Source: Kushneria marisflavi (GTDB lineage Bacteria > Pseudomonadota > Gammaproteobacteria > Pseudomonadales > Halomonadaceae). From it: a stretch of 64,000 nt of DNA. Location of the stretch: positions 3,224,001 through 3,288,000 of the forward strand of contig NZ_CP021358.1 of assembly GCF_002157205.1 (NCBI RefSeq), read 5' to 3'. Position 1 is the first letter of the stretch; every line of letters starts with the position of its first letter. Below are positions 30,487-39,551 of this stretch, in pieces. The notes under the pieces were generated by a model. It ran no database searches. It was not told the origin of the DNA and saw only the letters and a list, made by a program, of their open reading frames with translations. Both the position numbers and the translations under genes were made by a program.

Positions 30487-31914
30487 TCATGCTTTAGCAG
30501 TTATTGACCGGGCATGGCCGTGAGCCGTGCGGTACAGGCGAAGGCCCAGCAGGACGGAAGCCACGCTGAGTCCGGCAATCAGCCCCAGCCAATAGCCGTA
30601 AACGCCCCAGCCAGAGAAGAGTGCCGGCACGCCGCCGCCCAGCAGATGCCCGCCGCCCATGCCAACGATCCAATAGGATGCCAGGGTAATGAGCATGATG
30701 ATGCGTGTGTCCTTGTAGCCTCTCAATGCACCCGCCATGCTCACCTGAAGCGCATCTGAAATCTGATAGATGGCTGCCAGTAAAATAAGATTGGCCGCCA
30801 GAGATCGTACCTCCATGTTGCTTGAATAGAGAGCGACAATGGGGTGGGCTGCGATAATCAGTACAATATCAATGAGAAGTGCTGCCACCAGTGCCATGCC
30901 AACGCCGTTCCACGCAATAAAACGAGCGCGTCTGGTATCTCCCTGCCCCAGGGTATTGCCAACCCGGACCGTCAGAGCCATCCCCAGCGATAGTGGGAGC
31001 ATGAAAAGCAGCGAAGTAAAATTCAACGCTACCTGGTGTGCTGCAACCACAATTTCGCCGAAACTCGCGACAAAAAGCGCAATCAGGGCAAAGAGGGTCA
31101 CTTCCGTGAAAATGGCCACGCCGATTGGCAGCCCTACGCGCAGAAGCTCTGCCGTCAGTTTCAAATTGGGTCGGCTAAATCCCTGCCAGATCTGAACCGG
31201 TGCATAAACTCTGGCGCGGCGGGTATAGACGGCCATGCACCCACACATGACCCACATGGCAATGGCCGTGGCAATGCCACAACCGGTAGCGCCCAGGGCG
31301 GGCAATGCCCCCAGCACAGGAAAGTCGATGCCCGTAAGAGACACAACTCCTGCGCCGCCAAAAATCAGTAAATAGTTAAAAGGAATGTTCACGGCCAGCC
31401 CCACCAGACTGATCCAGAGCGCCGGACGGGTGTGATTGACCCCATCGGAAAACGCGCGCAGTGCCTGATAGAGCGCGACGGCAGGCATGCCAAAGGCCAC
31501 GGCATGCAGATATTGTGTCGAGGACGTGGCCACCGCTTCGGGCACTGACATATAGGCAAAGATCGGTTCGGCCGTCAGCCAGATCAGCGCGCACGACGCC
31601 AGACCCAGCAGCAGGGCCACCCAGAGTGCCTGATGGACACAGGGCCTGATGGCGCCCTGTTGTCGCGCGCCCATATGCTGCGCAACGATAGGAGTAAGAC
31701 CCATCAGCGTGCCCGTCATGAACAGCATCAAGGGTACCCAGAGACTGGCACCGACCGAGACGGCGGCCAGATCGGTAGCGCTGGAATGGCCGGACATCAT
31801 GACGTCAACAGTACTCATGGCGGCCTGCGCCAGCTGCGCACCAAGAATCGGCAGTGCCAGACGCATCAATGCGGAGGTTTCAAGGCGACAGGCGGTAAAA
31901 TCGATGCGTAGCAA
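30487..31914 (-). CDS. MATE family multidrug/Na+ antiporter (NorM type)
   Basis: The 475-residue protein has 12 hydrophobic helices in two similar halves. It shows NorM-type features: ALPILGAQLAQAAMSTVDVMMSGHSSATDLAAVSVGASLW at the start and VGLPIGVAIFTEVTLFALIALFVASFGEIVVAAHQVALNF in the second half. MATE proteins expel cationic drugs in exchange for Na+ or H+. Na+ coupling would suit a halophile, but this is inference. The apparent start is TTG at 31914 with GGAG six bases upstream; an internal ATG at residue 17 is a less likely alternative since it would trim helix 1. Confidence 0.87.
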   Translation of the reverse strand: MLRIDFTACRLETSALMRLALPILGAQLAQAAMSTVDVMMSGHSSATDLAAVSVGASLWVPLMLFMTGTLMGLTPIVAQHMGARQQGAIRPCVHQALWVALLLGLASCALIWLTAEPIFAYMSVPEAVATSSTQYLHAVAFGMPAVALYQALRAFSDGVNHTRPALWISLVGLAVNIPFNYLLIFGGAGVVSLTGIDFPVLGALPALGATGCGIATAIAMWVMCGCMAVYTRRARVYAPVQIWQGFSRPNLKLTAELLRVGLPIGVAIFTEVTLFALIALFVASFGEIVVAAHQVALNFTSLLFMLPLSLGMALTVRVGNTLGQGDTRRARFIAWNGVGMALVAALLIDIVLIIAAHPIVALYSSNMEVRSLAANLILLAAIYQISDALQVSMAGALRGYKDTRIIMLITLASYWIVGMGGGHLLGGGVPALFSGWGVYGYWLGLIAGLSVASVLLGLRLYRTAHGHARSITAKA

Positions 31915-32030
31915 GACCGGCTCCAGCCAGAGGAAAGCGCCATTATAGCAAAGCGTGGTCCTGCCAAAGCCTTCTGGATTCGAACCTCGTGATAAAGTGG
32001 CGCGCCAAAAGTATACCTCAGGAGAAACCG

Positions 32031-32612
32031 GTGACCTCTCAGCAACAGGAGCATTATCAGGTCGAGCAGCTGATAACGCTTTTCAATCAAGTGTTTTCAT
32101 CGCGTTACCAGACTCTTCTGGTGCGCGGTGATGACGAACCCATCTACCTGCCTGCCGATGAAGAACATGCTCACCACCGCATCGTGTTTGCTCATGGCTA
32201 CTTTGCCAGTGCACTGCATGAGATCAGTCACTGGTGCATTGCCGGTGTGAGGCGTCGTCTACTGGAGGATTACGGTTACTGGTACATGCCGGATGGCCGT
32301 GATGACAGTGCTCAGGAGGCTTTCGAGGCGGCTGAGATCGCCCCACAGGCGGTCGAAAAAAGTCTGACGCTGGCGTGTGCTCGACACTTCAACGTCAGTA
32401 TCGATAATCTTGAAGGCAGTGCCGACGTGGATCGCGACGCATTTGCTGCGAAAGTTGAGGCGCGGCGGCAGCGCTATCTGAATGAGGGGCTTCCGGTGCG
32501 TGCAGAAGCCTTTCGGCGAGCACTGAAGGGGCTTTTTATCGAAGGCCAATCACCCGAGCAGGCAGGGCATTGCGCGGGCGACTGGCTTGATCAGCACGCG
32601 CAGACGAGCTGA
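32031..32612 (+). CDS. epmC: elongation factor P hydroxylase EpmC
   Basis: The 193-residue protein closely follows E. coli YfcM/EpmC: GDDEPIYLPADEEHAHHRIVFAHGYFASALHEISHWCIAG, YWYMPDGRDD and FNVSIDNLEG. The HExxH-like segment ALHEISHW supplies iron ligands. EpmC hydroxylates the lysylated Lys34 of EF-P. The start is GTG 32031, with AGGAG at 32020-32024. EF-P and the EpmA/EpmB enzymes are not in this window. It stands between the divergent MATE gene and a convergent unknown gene. Confidence 0.92.
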   Translation: MTSQQQEHYQVEQLITLFNQVFSSRYQTLLVRGDDEPIYLPADEEHAHHRIVFAHGYFASALHEISHWCIAGVRRRLLEDYGYWYMPDGRDDSAQEAFEAAEIAPQAVEKSLTLACARHFNVSIDNLEGSADVDRDAFAAKVEARRQRYLNEGLPVRAEAFRRALKGLFIEGQSPEQAGHCAGDWLDQHAQTS

Positions 32613-32629
32613 CCGGACGCAAAAAGAGG

Positions 32630-33145
32630 TTACTCGGCGAGCATGTCATCTTCCATCCAGCGAACATGGAGCTTGAGCAAAGTCTCCAGATCATGCTCTG
32701 CGCGACCTGGTTCAAGCCCCATTTCATTGAACATTTCGCTGCGCTGCTGATGCCACTCATCAGGGTCGTTGTAGAGGGTGCCCGCATCGACGATGGACAC
32801 GAAGGCACTACCGGCGACCGCCTCAAAAATGCGGGTCAGAGCCGCCTCATCCTGCTCTGGATTGGCGCTGTAAAGGGTGCTGCCGTGGTAATCGGCCTCC
32901 AGCTCACGAATGACATCGCTGACGCTGACGCCCATGGTGAGCAGCTCATCGGCATGATAGTCGCCCAGGCTGGCCACATCGTCTTCGAGCCACGCCTCAT
33001 CGGGCTGGATCAGGGTGTGCTTGACGCGACCATCCGATAGCGTCCAGGCAATCGCCACAGGCACATCACCATCACCGCTTTCCAGCGCGATAAAGCCGGG
33101 AAGGTTCAGATCCTCGGTATTGGCAAACTCGTAATCATCCTGCAT
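32630..33145 (-). CDS. degenerate DnaQ-like (DEDD) exonuclease-fold protein
   Basis: The 171-residue protein has no name I can give with certainty. Its order of elements resembles a DnaQ-like 3'-5' exonuclease: a first strand GFIALESGDGDVPVAIAWTL where D-x-E should be, VKHTLIQPDEAW, GVSVSDVIRELEADYHGSTLYSANPEQDEAAL like the HGI..V.DV..HNAxFD region, and GRAEHDLETLLKL like the terminal HxALDDAxA motif. Motif I Asp and motif III His are not conserved, so catalysis is doubtful. It is acidic, has no signal peptide, and ends 17 bases from the convergent epmC. Domain assignment is my reading by eye. Confidence 0.6.
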   Translation of the reverse strand: MQDDYEFANTEDLNLPGFIALESGDGDVPVAIAWTLSDGRVKHTLIQPDEAWLEDDVASLGDYHADELLTMGVSVSDVIRELEADYHGSTLYSANPEQDEAALTRIFEAVAGSAFVSIVDAGTLYNDPDEWHQQRSEMFNEMGLEPGRAEHDLETLLKLHVRWMEDDMLAE

Positions 33146-33180
33146 ATCTATGGTGTCCTGAGATAGGTGTTCTGAAACGA

Positions 33181-34014
33181 TCAGGTGGCAGCCGAAATGC
33201 CAAAGAAGCGTTGAGCGTTGGCGGTGGTACTGCGTGCGATGTCGGCCTCACCGACGCCTCGACAGAGCGCAATCTCGCGGGCGATCCATGGCAGCAGGGC
33301 CGGTTCGTGGCGCCTGCCCTTGAGTTTGGCCGGCAGGTTGCGTGGCAGCAGATAGGGGCAGTCGGTCTCGATCATCAAGCGATGATCGGGGATGTCGACC
33401 ACCAGCTCACGCAGATGCTGTCCCCGCCGCTCATCGCACAGCCAGCCGGTCTGACCGATATACAGATCCAGATCCAGATAGCCATACAGTGTCTGTTTGT
33501 CCCCAGTGAAGCAGTGAACCACTGCCGGGCCGATGTCATCTCGCCACTGTCTGAGCATATCCAGCATGTCACTGCCGGCATCACGTTCATGTAAAAACAG
33601 CGGTTTCCGGGTCCTGGCCGCCATTTCAAGATGGGCTTCGAAGGCACGCCTTTGATCTGCCGGTGAAGAAAAATCACGATGATAATCCAGCCCACATTCT
33701 CCCACGGCCACAACACCAGGGTGAGTCAGGGATTCCTCAATAAAGTGCCTGAGAGAATCATCGAAATCGCCGGCATGGTGGGGATGCAGGCCGGCAGTCG
33801 AGTAGAGGGCCACTGGGGTATCGCGTCGGGTCATTTCAGCGCTGGCATCGATACTGGCGCGATCCGTTCCGGTCAGCACCATGGCGGTCAGGTTGGCCTG
33901 CGCGGCGCGTTCGAGAACGTCGTCCAGATCCTTTTGAAAGCTCTCGTGTGTCAGGTTGGCACCGATATCGATCAGGGGGGCCGGGGATTGAAAGCACAGG
34001 GCGTCGGGCAGCAT
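33181..34014 (-). CDS. tatD: TatD-family metal-dependent deoxyribonuclease
   Basis: The protein (277 residues) matches E. coli TatD itself rather than YcfH or YjjV: LIDIGANLTHESFQKDLDDVL, TAGLHPHHAGDF, VAVGECGLDYHRDFSSPADQRRAFEAHL, FLHERDA, VVHCFTGDKQ, IGQTGWLCDERRG and IETDCPYLLPR. TatD is a 3'-5' exonuclease with a role in DNA repair and H2O2 resistance. The frame is open to 34062. I chose ATG 34014, which has GGAG five bases upstream; ATGs at 34032 and 34050 are alternatives. It diverges from uup and lies 35 bases from the previous gene on the same strand. Confidence 0.9.
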   Translation of the reverse strand: MLPDALCFQSPAPLIDIGANLTHESFQKDLDDVLERAAQANLTAMVLTGTDRASIDASAEMTRRDTPVALYSTAGLHPHHAGDFDDSLRHFIEESLTHPGVVAVGECGLDYHRDFSSPADQRRAFEAHLEMAARTRKPLFLHERDAGSDMLDMLRQWRDDIGPAVVHCFTGDKQTLYGYLDLDLYIGQTGWLCDERRGQHLRELVVDIPDHRLMIETDCPYLLPRNLPAKLKGRRHEPALLPWIAREIALCRGVGEADIARSTTANAQRFFGISAAT

Positions 34015-34156
34015 GCCGTCTCCGTGGGTCATGATGAGTCTGGCCGCCATTGTAGGACACACGGTTCATGGATGTCCCATCGCCCGGCAGCCACAACCCG
34101 GACGCATGAGGTACAATGAGCCCTTCGCATATGCCTTCACTAATTTGCAGAGCTCC

Positions 34157-36076
34157 ATGACGCTTTTACGACTGGAACAGCTTCAACTGGCCTATGGCAC
34201 TCATGTGCTGCTCGACGGCGCCGACCTCGTACTGGAAAAGGGCGAGCGTCTGGCACTGGTGGGCCGCAACGGCACCGGCAAGTCGACTTTGATGTCCCTG
34301 ATCGAGGGCCGGGCACTTCCTGATGGCGGCAATATCTGGCGAATGCCGGGACTTCGCGTGGGCACATTGCTGCAGCATCTGCCGCCGGCAGAAGGGCGCA
34401 CCATTTTTGATGTGGTTGCCGAAGGGTTGCCCGAAACCGGTGAGCTACTGAGTCAATATCAGCATCTGATCGAGTCTGATGATCCTGACATGAACCGGCT
34501 GGCCACGCTGCAAACGGCCATCGAGGCCAGGGATGGCTGGTCCTATCACCAGCGTATCGACACCGTTTTGACCCGTCTGGGGCTGCCGGCCGCTACCATG
34601 ATGGAAGGCCTCTCGGGTGGTTGGCGGCGGCGCGTGGCGCTGGCACGTGCTCTGGTGGTGGATCCTGATGTGCTGCTGCTTGACGAGCCGACCAACCATC
34701 TGGATCTGGATACCATCCAGTGGCTGGAAGAGCAGCTTTTGCAGTTCAATGGCTCGGTATTGTTCATTACCCACGACCGCGCCTTCCTGAAGCGTCTGGC
34801 CACCGGCATTCTGGAGCTGGATCGCGGTCGTCTCGGACGCTATCCGGGCGATTACGACAGGTATCAGGCTCAGAAGCAGCATGAGCTCGAGATTGAATCC
34901 CGCGAGCGTGATGAGTTCGACAAGAAGCTGGCAGCCGAAGAACGATGGATTCGTCAGGGGGTCAAGGCGCGTCGAACCCGTAACGAAGGCCGCGTACGCG
35001 CGCTCGAGAAGCTTCGGAGTGAGCGGGCCGAGCGTCGTGAGCGTCAGGGCAATGCCAACATCAACGTTGACAGCGGTGAGCGAAGCGGCAAGCGTGTGGT
35101 AGAGCTTGAAAACGTCAGCCACCGGTTCGGTCAGGACTGGGTCGTACGCGATCTGTCCATCGAGATACAGCGCGGCGATCGTATCGGTTTCATTGGCCGC
35201 AATGGCGCCGGCAAGACCACGCTTTTGAAAATCCTGCTGGGACAGCTCGAGCCTCAGGAAGGCAGTGTTCGGGAAGGCACCAACCTCAAGGTTGCCTATT
35301 TTGACCAGCTGCGGGCAGGTCTTGATATGGAGGCCACCGTGCTGGATAACGTGGCTGGCGGACGCGATCAGGTCAGCATCAACGGACGTGACCGGCATGT
35401 CATGAGCTACCTGCAGGACTTCCTGTTCTCACCCGATCGTGCGCGTCAGCCGGTGCGGGCCTTGTCCGGCGGCGAAGCCAACCGGTTGCTGCTGGCCAAG
35501 CTGTTCACCCAGCCGGCCAACGTTCTGGTGCTCGATGAGCCGACCAATGACCTGGATGTCGAAACGCTGGAGCTGCTTGAAGAACTGCTGATCAACTTTG
35601 ACGGCACGCTGCTGCTGGTCAGCCACGACCGTGCCTTCATGGATAACGTCGTCACCAGCGTTCTGGCCTTTGAAGGTGATGGCGTCATTCGTGACTATGT
35701 CGGTGGCTATACCGACTGGGTACGGCAGGGCGGTAAGCTGCCGCCGGCACCCGGCGAAATGCGTGAACGGGACTCGGGGGGCAGCGACACGGCCACCGTT
35801 GAAAAAACACCTGCCAGAGAGAAAGCTGGCAGTCCCGCCGCGCCGGCCAAAAAGAAGCTCAGCTACAAGCTGCAGCGCGAGCTCGAGCAACTGCCGGGTC
35901 AGATCGAGGCGCTGGAAGTGCGTATTGCCGAGCTTGAAGCCACCATTGGGTCCGCCAGCTTCTATCAGCAGGACAGTGACACCATCAACGCCACGCTTGC
36001 CGATCATGGCAACGCTCAGCAGGCGCTGGAGCAGGCGATGGAGCGCTGGCTCGAACTGGAAAGCGACAGTGATTGA
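34157..36076 (+). CDS. uup: ABC-F family ATPase Uup
   Basis: The protein (639 residues) has two ATPase domains in tandem and no membrane helices. Walker A sites are GRNGTGKST (K42) and GRNGAGKTT. Signature motifs are [15 protein letters not shown] and LSGGEANRLLLAKL, and Walker B regions are LLLDEPTNHLD and LVLDEPTNDLD. The C-terminal coiled coil after about residue 560 (YKLQRELEQLPGQIEALEVRIAELE) is the DNA-binding part that sets Uup apart from other ABC-F proteins. Uup influences ribosomes and transposon excision in E. coli. ATG 34157 was chosen because MTLLRLEQL is the usual start. It is followed by two hairpins. Confidence 0.92.
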   Translation: MTLLRLEQLQLAYGTHVLLDGADLVLEKGERLALVGRNGTGKSTLMSLIEGRALPDGGNIWRMPGLRVGTLLQHLPPAEGRTIFDVVAEGLPETGELLSQYQHLIESDDPDMNRLATLQTAIEARDGWSYHQRIDTVLTRLGLPAATMMEGLSGGWRRRVALARALVVDPDVLLLDEPTNHLDLDTIQWLEEQLLQFNGSVLFITHDRAFLKRLATGILELDRGRLGRYPGDYDRYQAQKQHELEIESRERDEFDKKLAAEERWIRQGVKARRTRNEGRVRALEKLRSERAERRERQGNANINVDSGERSGKRVVELENVSHRFGQDWVVRDLSIEIQRGDRIGFIGRNGAGKTTLLKILLGQLEPQEGSVREGTNLKVAYFDQLRAGLDMEATVLDNVAGGRDQVSINGRDRHVMSYLQDFLFSPDRARQPVRALSGGEANRLLLAKLFTQPANVLVLDEPTNDLDVETLELLEELLINFDGTLLLVSHDRAFMDNVVTSVLAFEGDGVIRDYVGGYTDWVRQGGKLPPAPGEMRERDSGGSDTATVEKTPAREKAGSPAAPAKKKLSYKLQRELEQLPGQIEALEVRIAELEATIGSASFYQQDSDTINATLADHGNAQQALEQAMERWLELESDSD

Positions 36077-36095
36077 TCGTCCGGCTTGAGACAAC

Positions 36096-36164
36096 ATCCT
36101 GCGCAATGGATGCGCAGGATTGGCCGTTAATCAAAAGGGGCACCGTGATGACGTTGCCCCTTTT
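36096..36164. terminator. two hairpins between uup and the Usp gene
   Basis: The first has 10-bp arms (36096-36105, 36111-36120), with no T-run. The second has arms AAAAGGGGCA (36133-36142) and TGCCCCTTTT (36155-36164) followed by TTC, and works as a bidirectional terminator for these convergent genes. Confidence 0.8.
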
Positions 36165-36216
36165 TCAATCAGTACTTTCAGTTTTCGACCGACATCCTGA
36201 GTCGACCCTGCCGGGA

Positions 36217-36675
36217 TTACTCGGTAGCTTCGCCATCAGCACCGACACGTACGGCCAGCACATCGCATTTGGCGCCGTGCAGCACGCCGGTGGAAGTAGA
36301 GCCAAGCAGCAGGGCAAACCCGGTTCTGCCGTGAGAGCCGACCACGATCAGATCCACATCACGCTCACCGGCAAAACGATGAATCTCGGCATCAGGCATG
36401 CCCACTACCACATGTTGATCTTCACGCGGGATACCGTGTTCGTCGGCAACTTCAGCCAGGCGATCCCGGGCATGACCATCCAGCTGATCCTGAATGCTGG
36501 TGAGGTCCATGGGAATATCACCGCCGTAGGCAAAGCCCAGCGGTTCGAGGGTGTGGATGATGGAGACCCGTGCATTCTGGTTTCGCCGTGCGATGCGAAT
36601 GGCGCGCGCCAGAACCAGACCGGAGTCACGTGTCAGGTCAACGGCCACCAGTACGTGCTGATAATATTCGCTCAT
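36217..36675 (-). CDS. universal stress protein, UspA family
   Basis: The 152-residue single-domain protein begins YQHVLVAVDLTRDS and ends with the ATP-binding pattern VGSHGRTGFALLLGSTSTGVLHGAKCDVLAVR, matching G-2x-G-9x-G(S/T). It likely binds ATP, unlike E. coli UspA. Relatives rise under stress and growth arrest. AGGAAC precedes the ATG. It is a single gene; the exact stress signal is unknown. Confidence 0.9.
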   Translation of the reverse strand: MSEYYQHVLVAVDLTRDSGLVLARAIRIARRNQNARVSIIHTLEPLGFAYGGDIPMDLTSIQDQLDGHARDRLAEVADEHGIPREDQHVVVGMPDAEIHRFAGERDVDLIVVGSHGRTGFALLLGSTSTGVLHGAKCDVLAVRVGADGEATE

Positions 36676-36813
36676 GTTCCTGTTCTCCCATCATTTTCCG
36701 AAGCGACCGGCTTCGTGGCTTGATCCGTCGACAATGCCTCGTCAGCGTCGTGATCCTAATTTATCCGCTGACGAAGGGGGAGGGAAGAGGCTGGCCGACT
36801 CTGCCTTATCGAA

Positions 36814-37266
36814 TCACGCCGATGGCTCGCTGTCCTGCAGCGCCAGTTCGTGGCTGCCGTTGCTCTCGATCAGGGTCAGAACACGCTCGAAATGTTCGAG
36901 ATCTTCTTCACTGATGTCCTTGAGCATGTCACTGCGCGCATCGTTGACGGCTCTTTCGATCTCTTCGAGCAAGGGCGTGGCCTGAGTCGTGAGATATACC
37001 AGCTTGGTACGACGATCTTCTTCGCTGGGGCGTCGCTCGATCAATCCCTGCTGACCCAGTTGATCCAGCGTGCGCACCAACGACGGCGCCTCGACGCCAA
37101 TCGTGCGTGCCAGATCACACTGTGCCTGACCATCTCCATAGCGCCATAGATGATAAAGCGTGACCCAACGCGTATGCGTCATGCCAAGAGGAGCGAGCCG
37201 CTTGTCGATAACGGCGCGCCACAGCCGCGGTACACGCGAAACCTTGAGGCAGAGAGATTCGTGCAT
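36814..37266 (-). CDS. slyA: MarR-family regulator SlyA
   Basis: The 150-residue protein follows E. coli SlyA: VPRLWRAVIDKRLAPLGMTHTRWVTLYHLW, then GVEAPSLVRTLDQLGQQGLIERRPSEEDRRTKLVYLT, with the wing DRR. SlyA dimers bind DNA and are released by aromatic carboxylates. They often counter H-NS silencing and control efflux genes. Its target could be any nearby transporter, but no operator is evident. It is the only gene between the Usp gene and the DUF5924 gene on the same strand. Confidence 0.88.
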   Translation of the reverse strand: MHESLCLKVSRVPRLWRAVIDKRLAPLGMTHTRWVTLYHLWRYGDGQAQCDLARTIGVEAPSLVRTLDQLGQQGLIERRPSEEDRRTKLVYLTTQATPLLEEIERAVNDARSDMLKDISEEDLEHFERVLTLIESNGSHELALQDSEPSA

Positions 37267-37354
37267 GTTATCCGTTGGTCATGATGGATCGGGCGCTGGT
37301 GGTGACTGTCTACCGCGCTCGATACAGGTTAACTTTTGTCCGATAAGGCAGGAA

Positions 37355-38458
37355 TCAATCCTTCTGATGCCTGCGCAGCCAGCCGATACCAGGCGTTCTT
37401 TCAAGATGGCCATCGACCTTGCGGGCCTGATCGACATCGTCGATCACCTCAAAGCGTATCACGCCCAGCCGCTGTCCGGCATCCGTTACCACGTCTACCT
37501 GCCAGTCTCCTGCAACATCGGCACCAAAGTGCTGCTTGCGCGACCATGCCCGATAGCCCTGATCCCTGCCGCCCTGAATGGTCAGGTCGATCTCGTCCAC
37601 GACCTTGCCCTCGTGGCGCCAGACGTGGCGAATATGCTCATTGAGCCCCAGCGGCGCATGAATGGCCGTAAAGGCATAAAGCCCCCGGGCACGCAGATTG
37701 TCGGAGGTCAGCACCATGCTGCCTCTGGGTTCACGCGCGGCCTCATCAAAGGACGGCGACAGTGCGCTGGCATCGATCCACAGCGTGGCGGGCGGAATGA
37801 AGGTTCGCAGGGCCCAGGCGCCGCCGCTGATGCCGATGGCCAGTACCAGCAAGACCAGCCAGCGCCAGGCCCGATCGGGGCGCAGGACACTGATCAGGCT
37901 GGGCAGCGCTACCAGCGGGAAGGCGATGGCGGCCAGCAGCAGACTGGTACCGGTAGACAGTCTCAGCAGCAGGGGGCCGACCACCAGCAGCACGGCAAAC
38001 ACGCACAGGGCGTGATAGCTGAAATAGAGCCAGCGGCGCTTTTCGGCGATCTGGAAATAGAGGGGATCAATGATGGAGACGATGGCGCAAAGCACCAGCA
38101 GTCCGGTAAAGATGGCCTGACCGCTGTCCCAGACGGTGGTGATCAGAAAAAAGGGCAGGCAGAAGAACAGGGTTTCCTGGTGAGTCAACTGCGCGCAAAA
38201 GGTCGCCAGCAGCCGTGGCAGTGATGAATGTTCACGGTGTCGATGCCACCAGCTCCAGAGGCTTTCAAGCGACAGCAAAAGCCAGGTCATCATCAGCGCC
38301 AGCGCCAGCCATGCGCCCAGGCTCTGCTGACGACTGATCAAAAAAAAGCTGAAAATACCGCTGCCAAAACTGATCAGCGGCCACAGCCAATAATAGCGAC
38401 GCAGCCAGTGATAGAGACGTTCCAGCCGAGCAGGGACGAGATCGGAGACGCTGTTCAT
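37355..38458 (-). CDS. membrane protein with DUF5924 and DUF2914 regions
   Basis: The 367-residue protein has about eight hydrophobic helices in residues 20-225, including YYWLWPLISFGSGIFSFFLI and LTHQETLFFCLPFFLITT. A soluble C-terminal region (240-355) follows with LYAFTAIHAPLGLNEHIRHVWRHEGKVVDEIDLTIQGGRDQGYRAWSRKQ, resembling DUF2914. The soluble part probably faces the periplasm. Function is unknown. The start is six bases after the holA stop, so it is the last gene of the leuS-lptE-holA transcript. Confidence 0.72.
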   Translation of the reverse strand: MNSVSDLVPARLERLYHWLRRYYWLWPLISFGSGIFSFFLISRQQSLGAWLALALMMTWLLLSLESLWSWWHRHREHSSLPRLLATFCAQLTHQETLFFCLPFFLITTVWDSGQAIFTGLLVLCAIVSIIDPLYFQIAEKRRWLYFSYHALCVFAVLLVVGPLLLRLSTGTSLLLAAIAFPLVALPSLISVLRPDRAWRWLVLLVLAIGISGGAWALRTFIPPATLWIDASALSPSFDEAAREPRGSMVLTSDNLRARGLYAFTAIHAPLGLNEHIRHVWRHEGKVVDEIDLTIQGGRDQGYRAWSRKQHFGADVAGDWQVDVVTDAGQRLGVIRFEVIDDVDQARKVDGHLERTPGIGWLRRHQKD

Positions 38459-38464
38459 TCTGGT

Positions 38465-39538
38465 TTACCCGCGCCCGGCCAGGGTAATGCGATAGCTGTC
38501 CGCCATTTCGGCCAGCATGCCCCGACCACCAGCAAGCGTCAGAGCCAGATCGGCAAGGCTTGCCCAGGTCGGCAGGGGGGCTGCACCCTTGATGGCCTGA
38601 TCAATGCGCTGTGACAGCAGCAACAGCTTGTGGAGTCTTTTAAGAGGTAGTCGTTTCAGGGCCTGCTGATACTGAGGCCGTCGCTTCTCGGGAATCATGG
38701 GTCTTTGCGCCTTGCAGGCATGTTCAAGGCTCTGGCCCTGATCCATGTGTTGCCGAACGGAGAGCAGCGTACGCAGCTCACGAGTCAGTGCCCACAACAC
38801 CACGGGGGCCTCGATACCTTCTTCTCTCAGACCCGTTACGATTCGCACTGCCCGGTCGCGCTCACCGCGCAGGCAGGCATCCGTCAGGTTGAAGACATCA
38901 AAGCGAGCACTATCTTCTGTATCGGCAGCAACCGCCTTCGCATTCAGTCTTGCCCCGGCGGGATGAACCAGCGCAAGACGAATCAGCGCCTGATCTGCTG
39001 CCAGCAGATTGCCTTCGGTGCGCTCGGCAAGCAGGCGGGCTGCCTCCTGATCCAGATCCAGCCCGTGGCGTCCGGCGCGGTCACGCACCCAGAAGTGCAG
39101 CCGCTGGTGGTCGATGGGCCACACCGGGACATGGACGCCCTTGCTTTCAAGCGTTTTGAACCACTTGCTCTGCAAAAGGCGCCGTTCCATGCGCCCGGCA
39201 CTGATCAGCAGGATATCGCTGCTACTGTCAGCCTGCTGCGCGTAGGACTCCAGTGCACGGGCGCCCTCCTGACCGGGTGACTGTGATCCCAGTCGCAGCT
39301 CGATCAGTCGAGATGTGGCAAACAGCGACAGGTTGTTGGTGCTCTCCATCAGCTGATGCCATCCAAATCCCTGTTCGACCTGCAGGATTTCTCGCTCCTC
39401 GACACCGGCTTCACGGGCGCGATGGCGGATGGCATCACAGGCTTCCATATGCAGCAGCGGCTCTTCGCCCGCCACGATATAGATGGACGAGAGCTTGCGC
39501 GCAAGCTGCTCGTGCAGCTTGTCAGGGTAGACCCTCAT
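38465..39538 (-). CDS. holA: DNA polymerase III delta subunit
   Basis: The protein (357 residues) is the clamp-loader delta subunit that opens the beta clamp. It starts MRVYPDKLHEQLARKLSSIYIVAGEEPLLHMEACDAIR, in step with E. coli MIRLYPEQLRAQL. It continues with QGFGWHQLMESTNNLSLFA, the EGNLLAADQALIRLALV segment and the C-terminal collar helices. ATG 39538 was chosen against an upstream extension to 39595 because it matches E. coli. It lies 13 bases after lptE, the arrangement seen in E. coli (leuS-lptE-holA). Confidence 0.93.
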   Translation of the reverse strand: MRVYPDKLHEQLARKLSSIYIVAGEEPLLHMEACDAIRHRAREAGVEEREILQVEQGFGWHQLMESTNNLSLFATSRLIELRLGSQSPGQEGARALESYAQQADSSSDILLISAGRMERRLLQSKWFKTLESKGVHVPVWPIDHQRLHFWVRDRAGRHGLDLDQEAARLLAERTEGNLLAADQALIRLALVHPAGARLNAKAVAADTEDSARFDVFNLTDACLRGERDRAVRIVTGLREEGIEAPVVLWALTRELRTLLSVRQHMDQGQSLEHACKAQRPMIPEKRRPQYQQALKRLPLKRLHKLLLLSQRIDQAIKGAAPLPTWASLADLALTLAGGRGMLAEMADSYRITLAGRG

Positions 39539-39551
39539 TCCGTCCGGTCCT

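Noticed and set aside
34445..35398. Minus-strand frame of 317 residues opposite uup
   Set aside because: Antisense shadow of a well-conserved ABC-F gene.
36073..36723. Plus-strand frame of 216 residues over the Usp gene
   Set aside because: It crosses the uup terminator and is antisense to a Usp gene with a clear ATP-binding motif.
37160..38224. Plus-strand frame of 354 residues opposite slyA and the DUF5924 gene
   Set aside because: Its Gln/Gly-rich low-complexity translation is typical of an antisense frame over membrane-protein codons.
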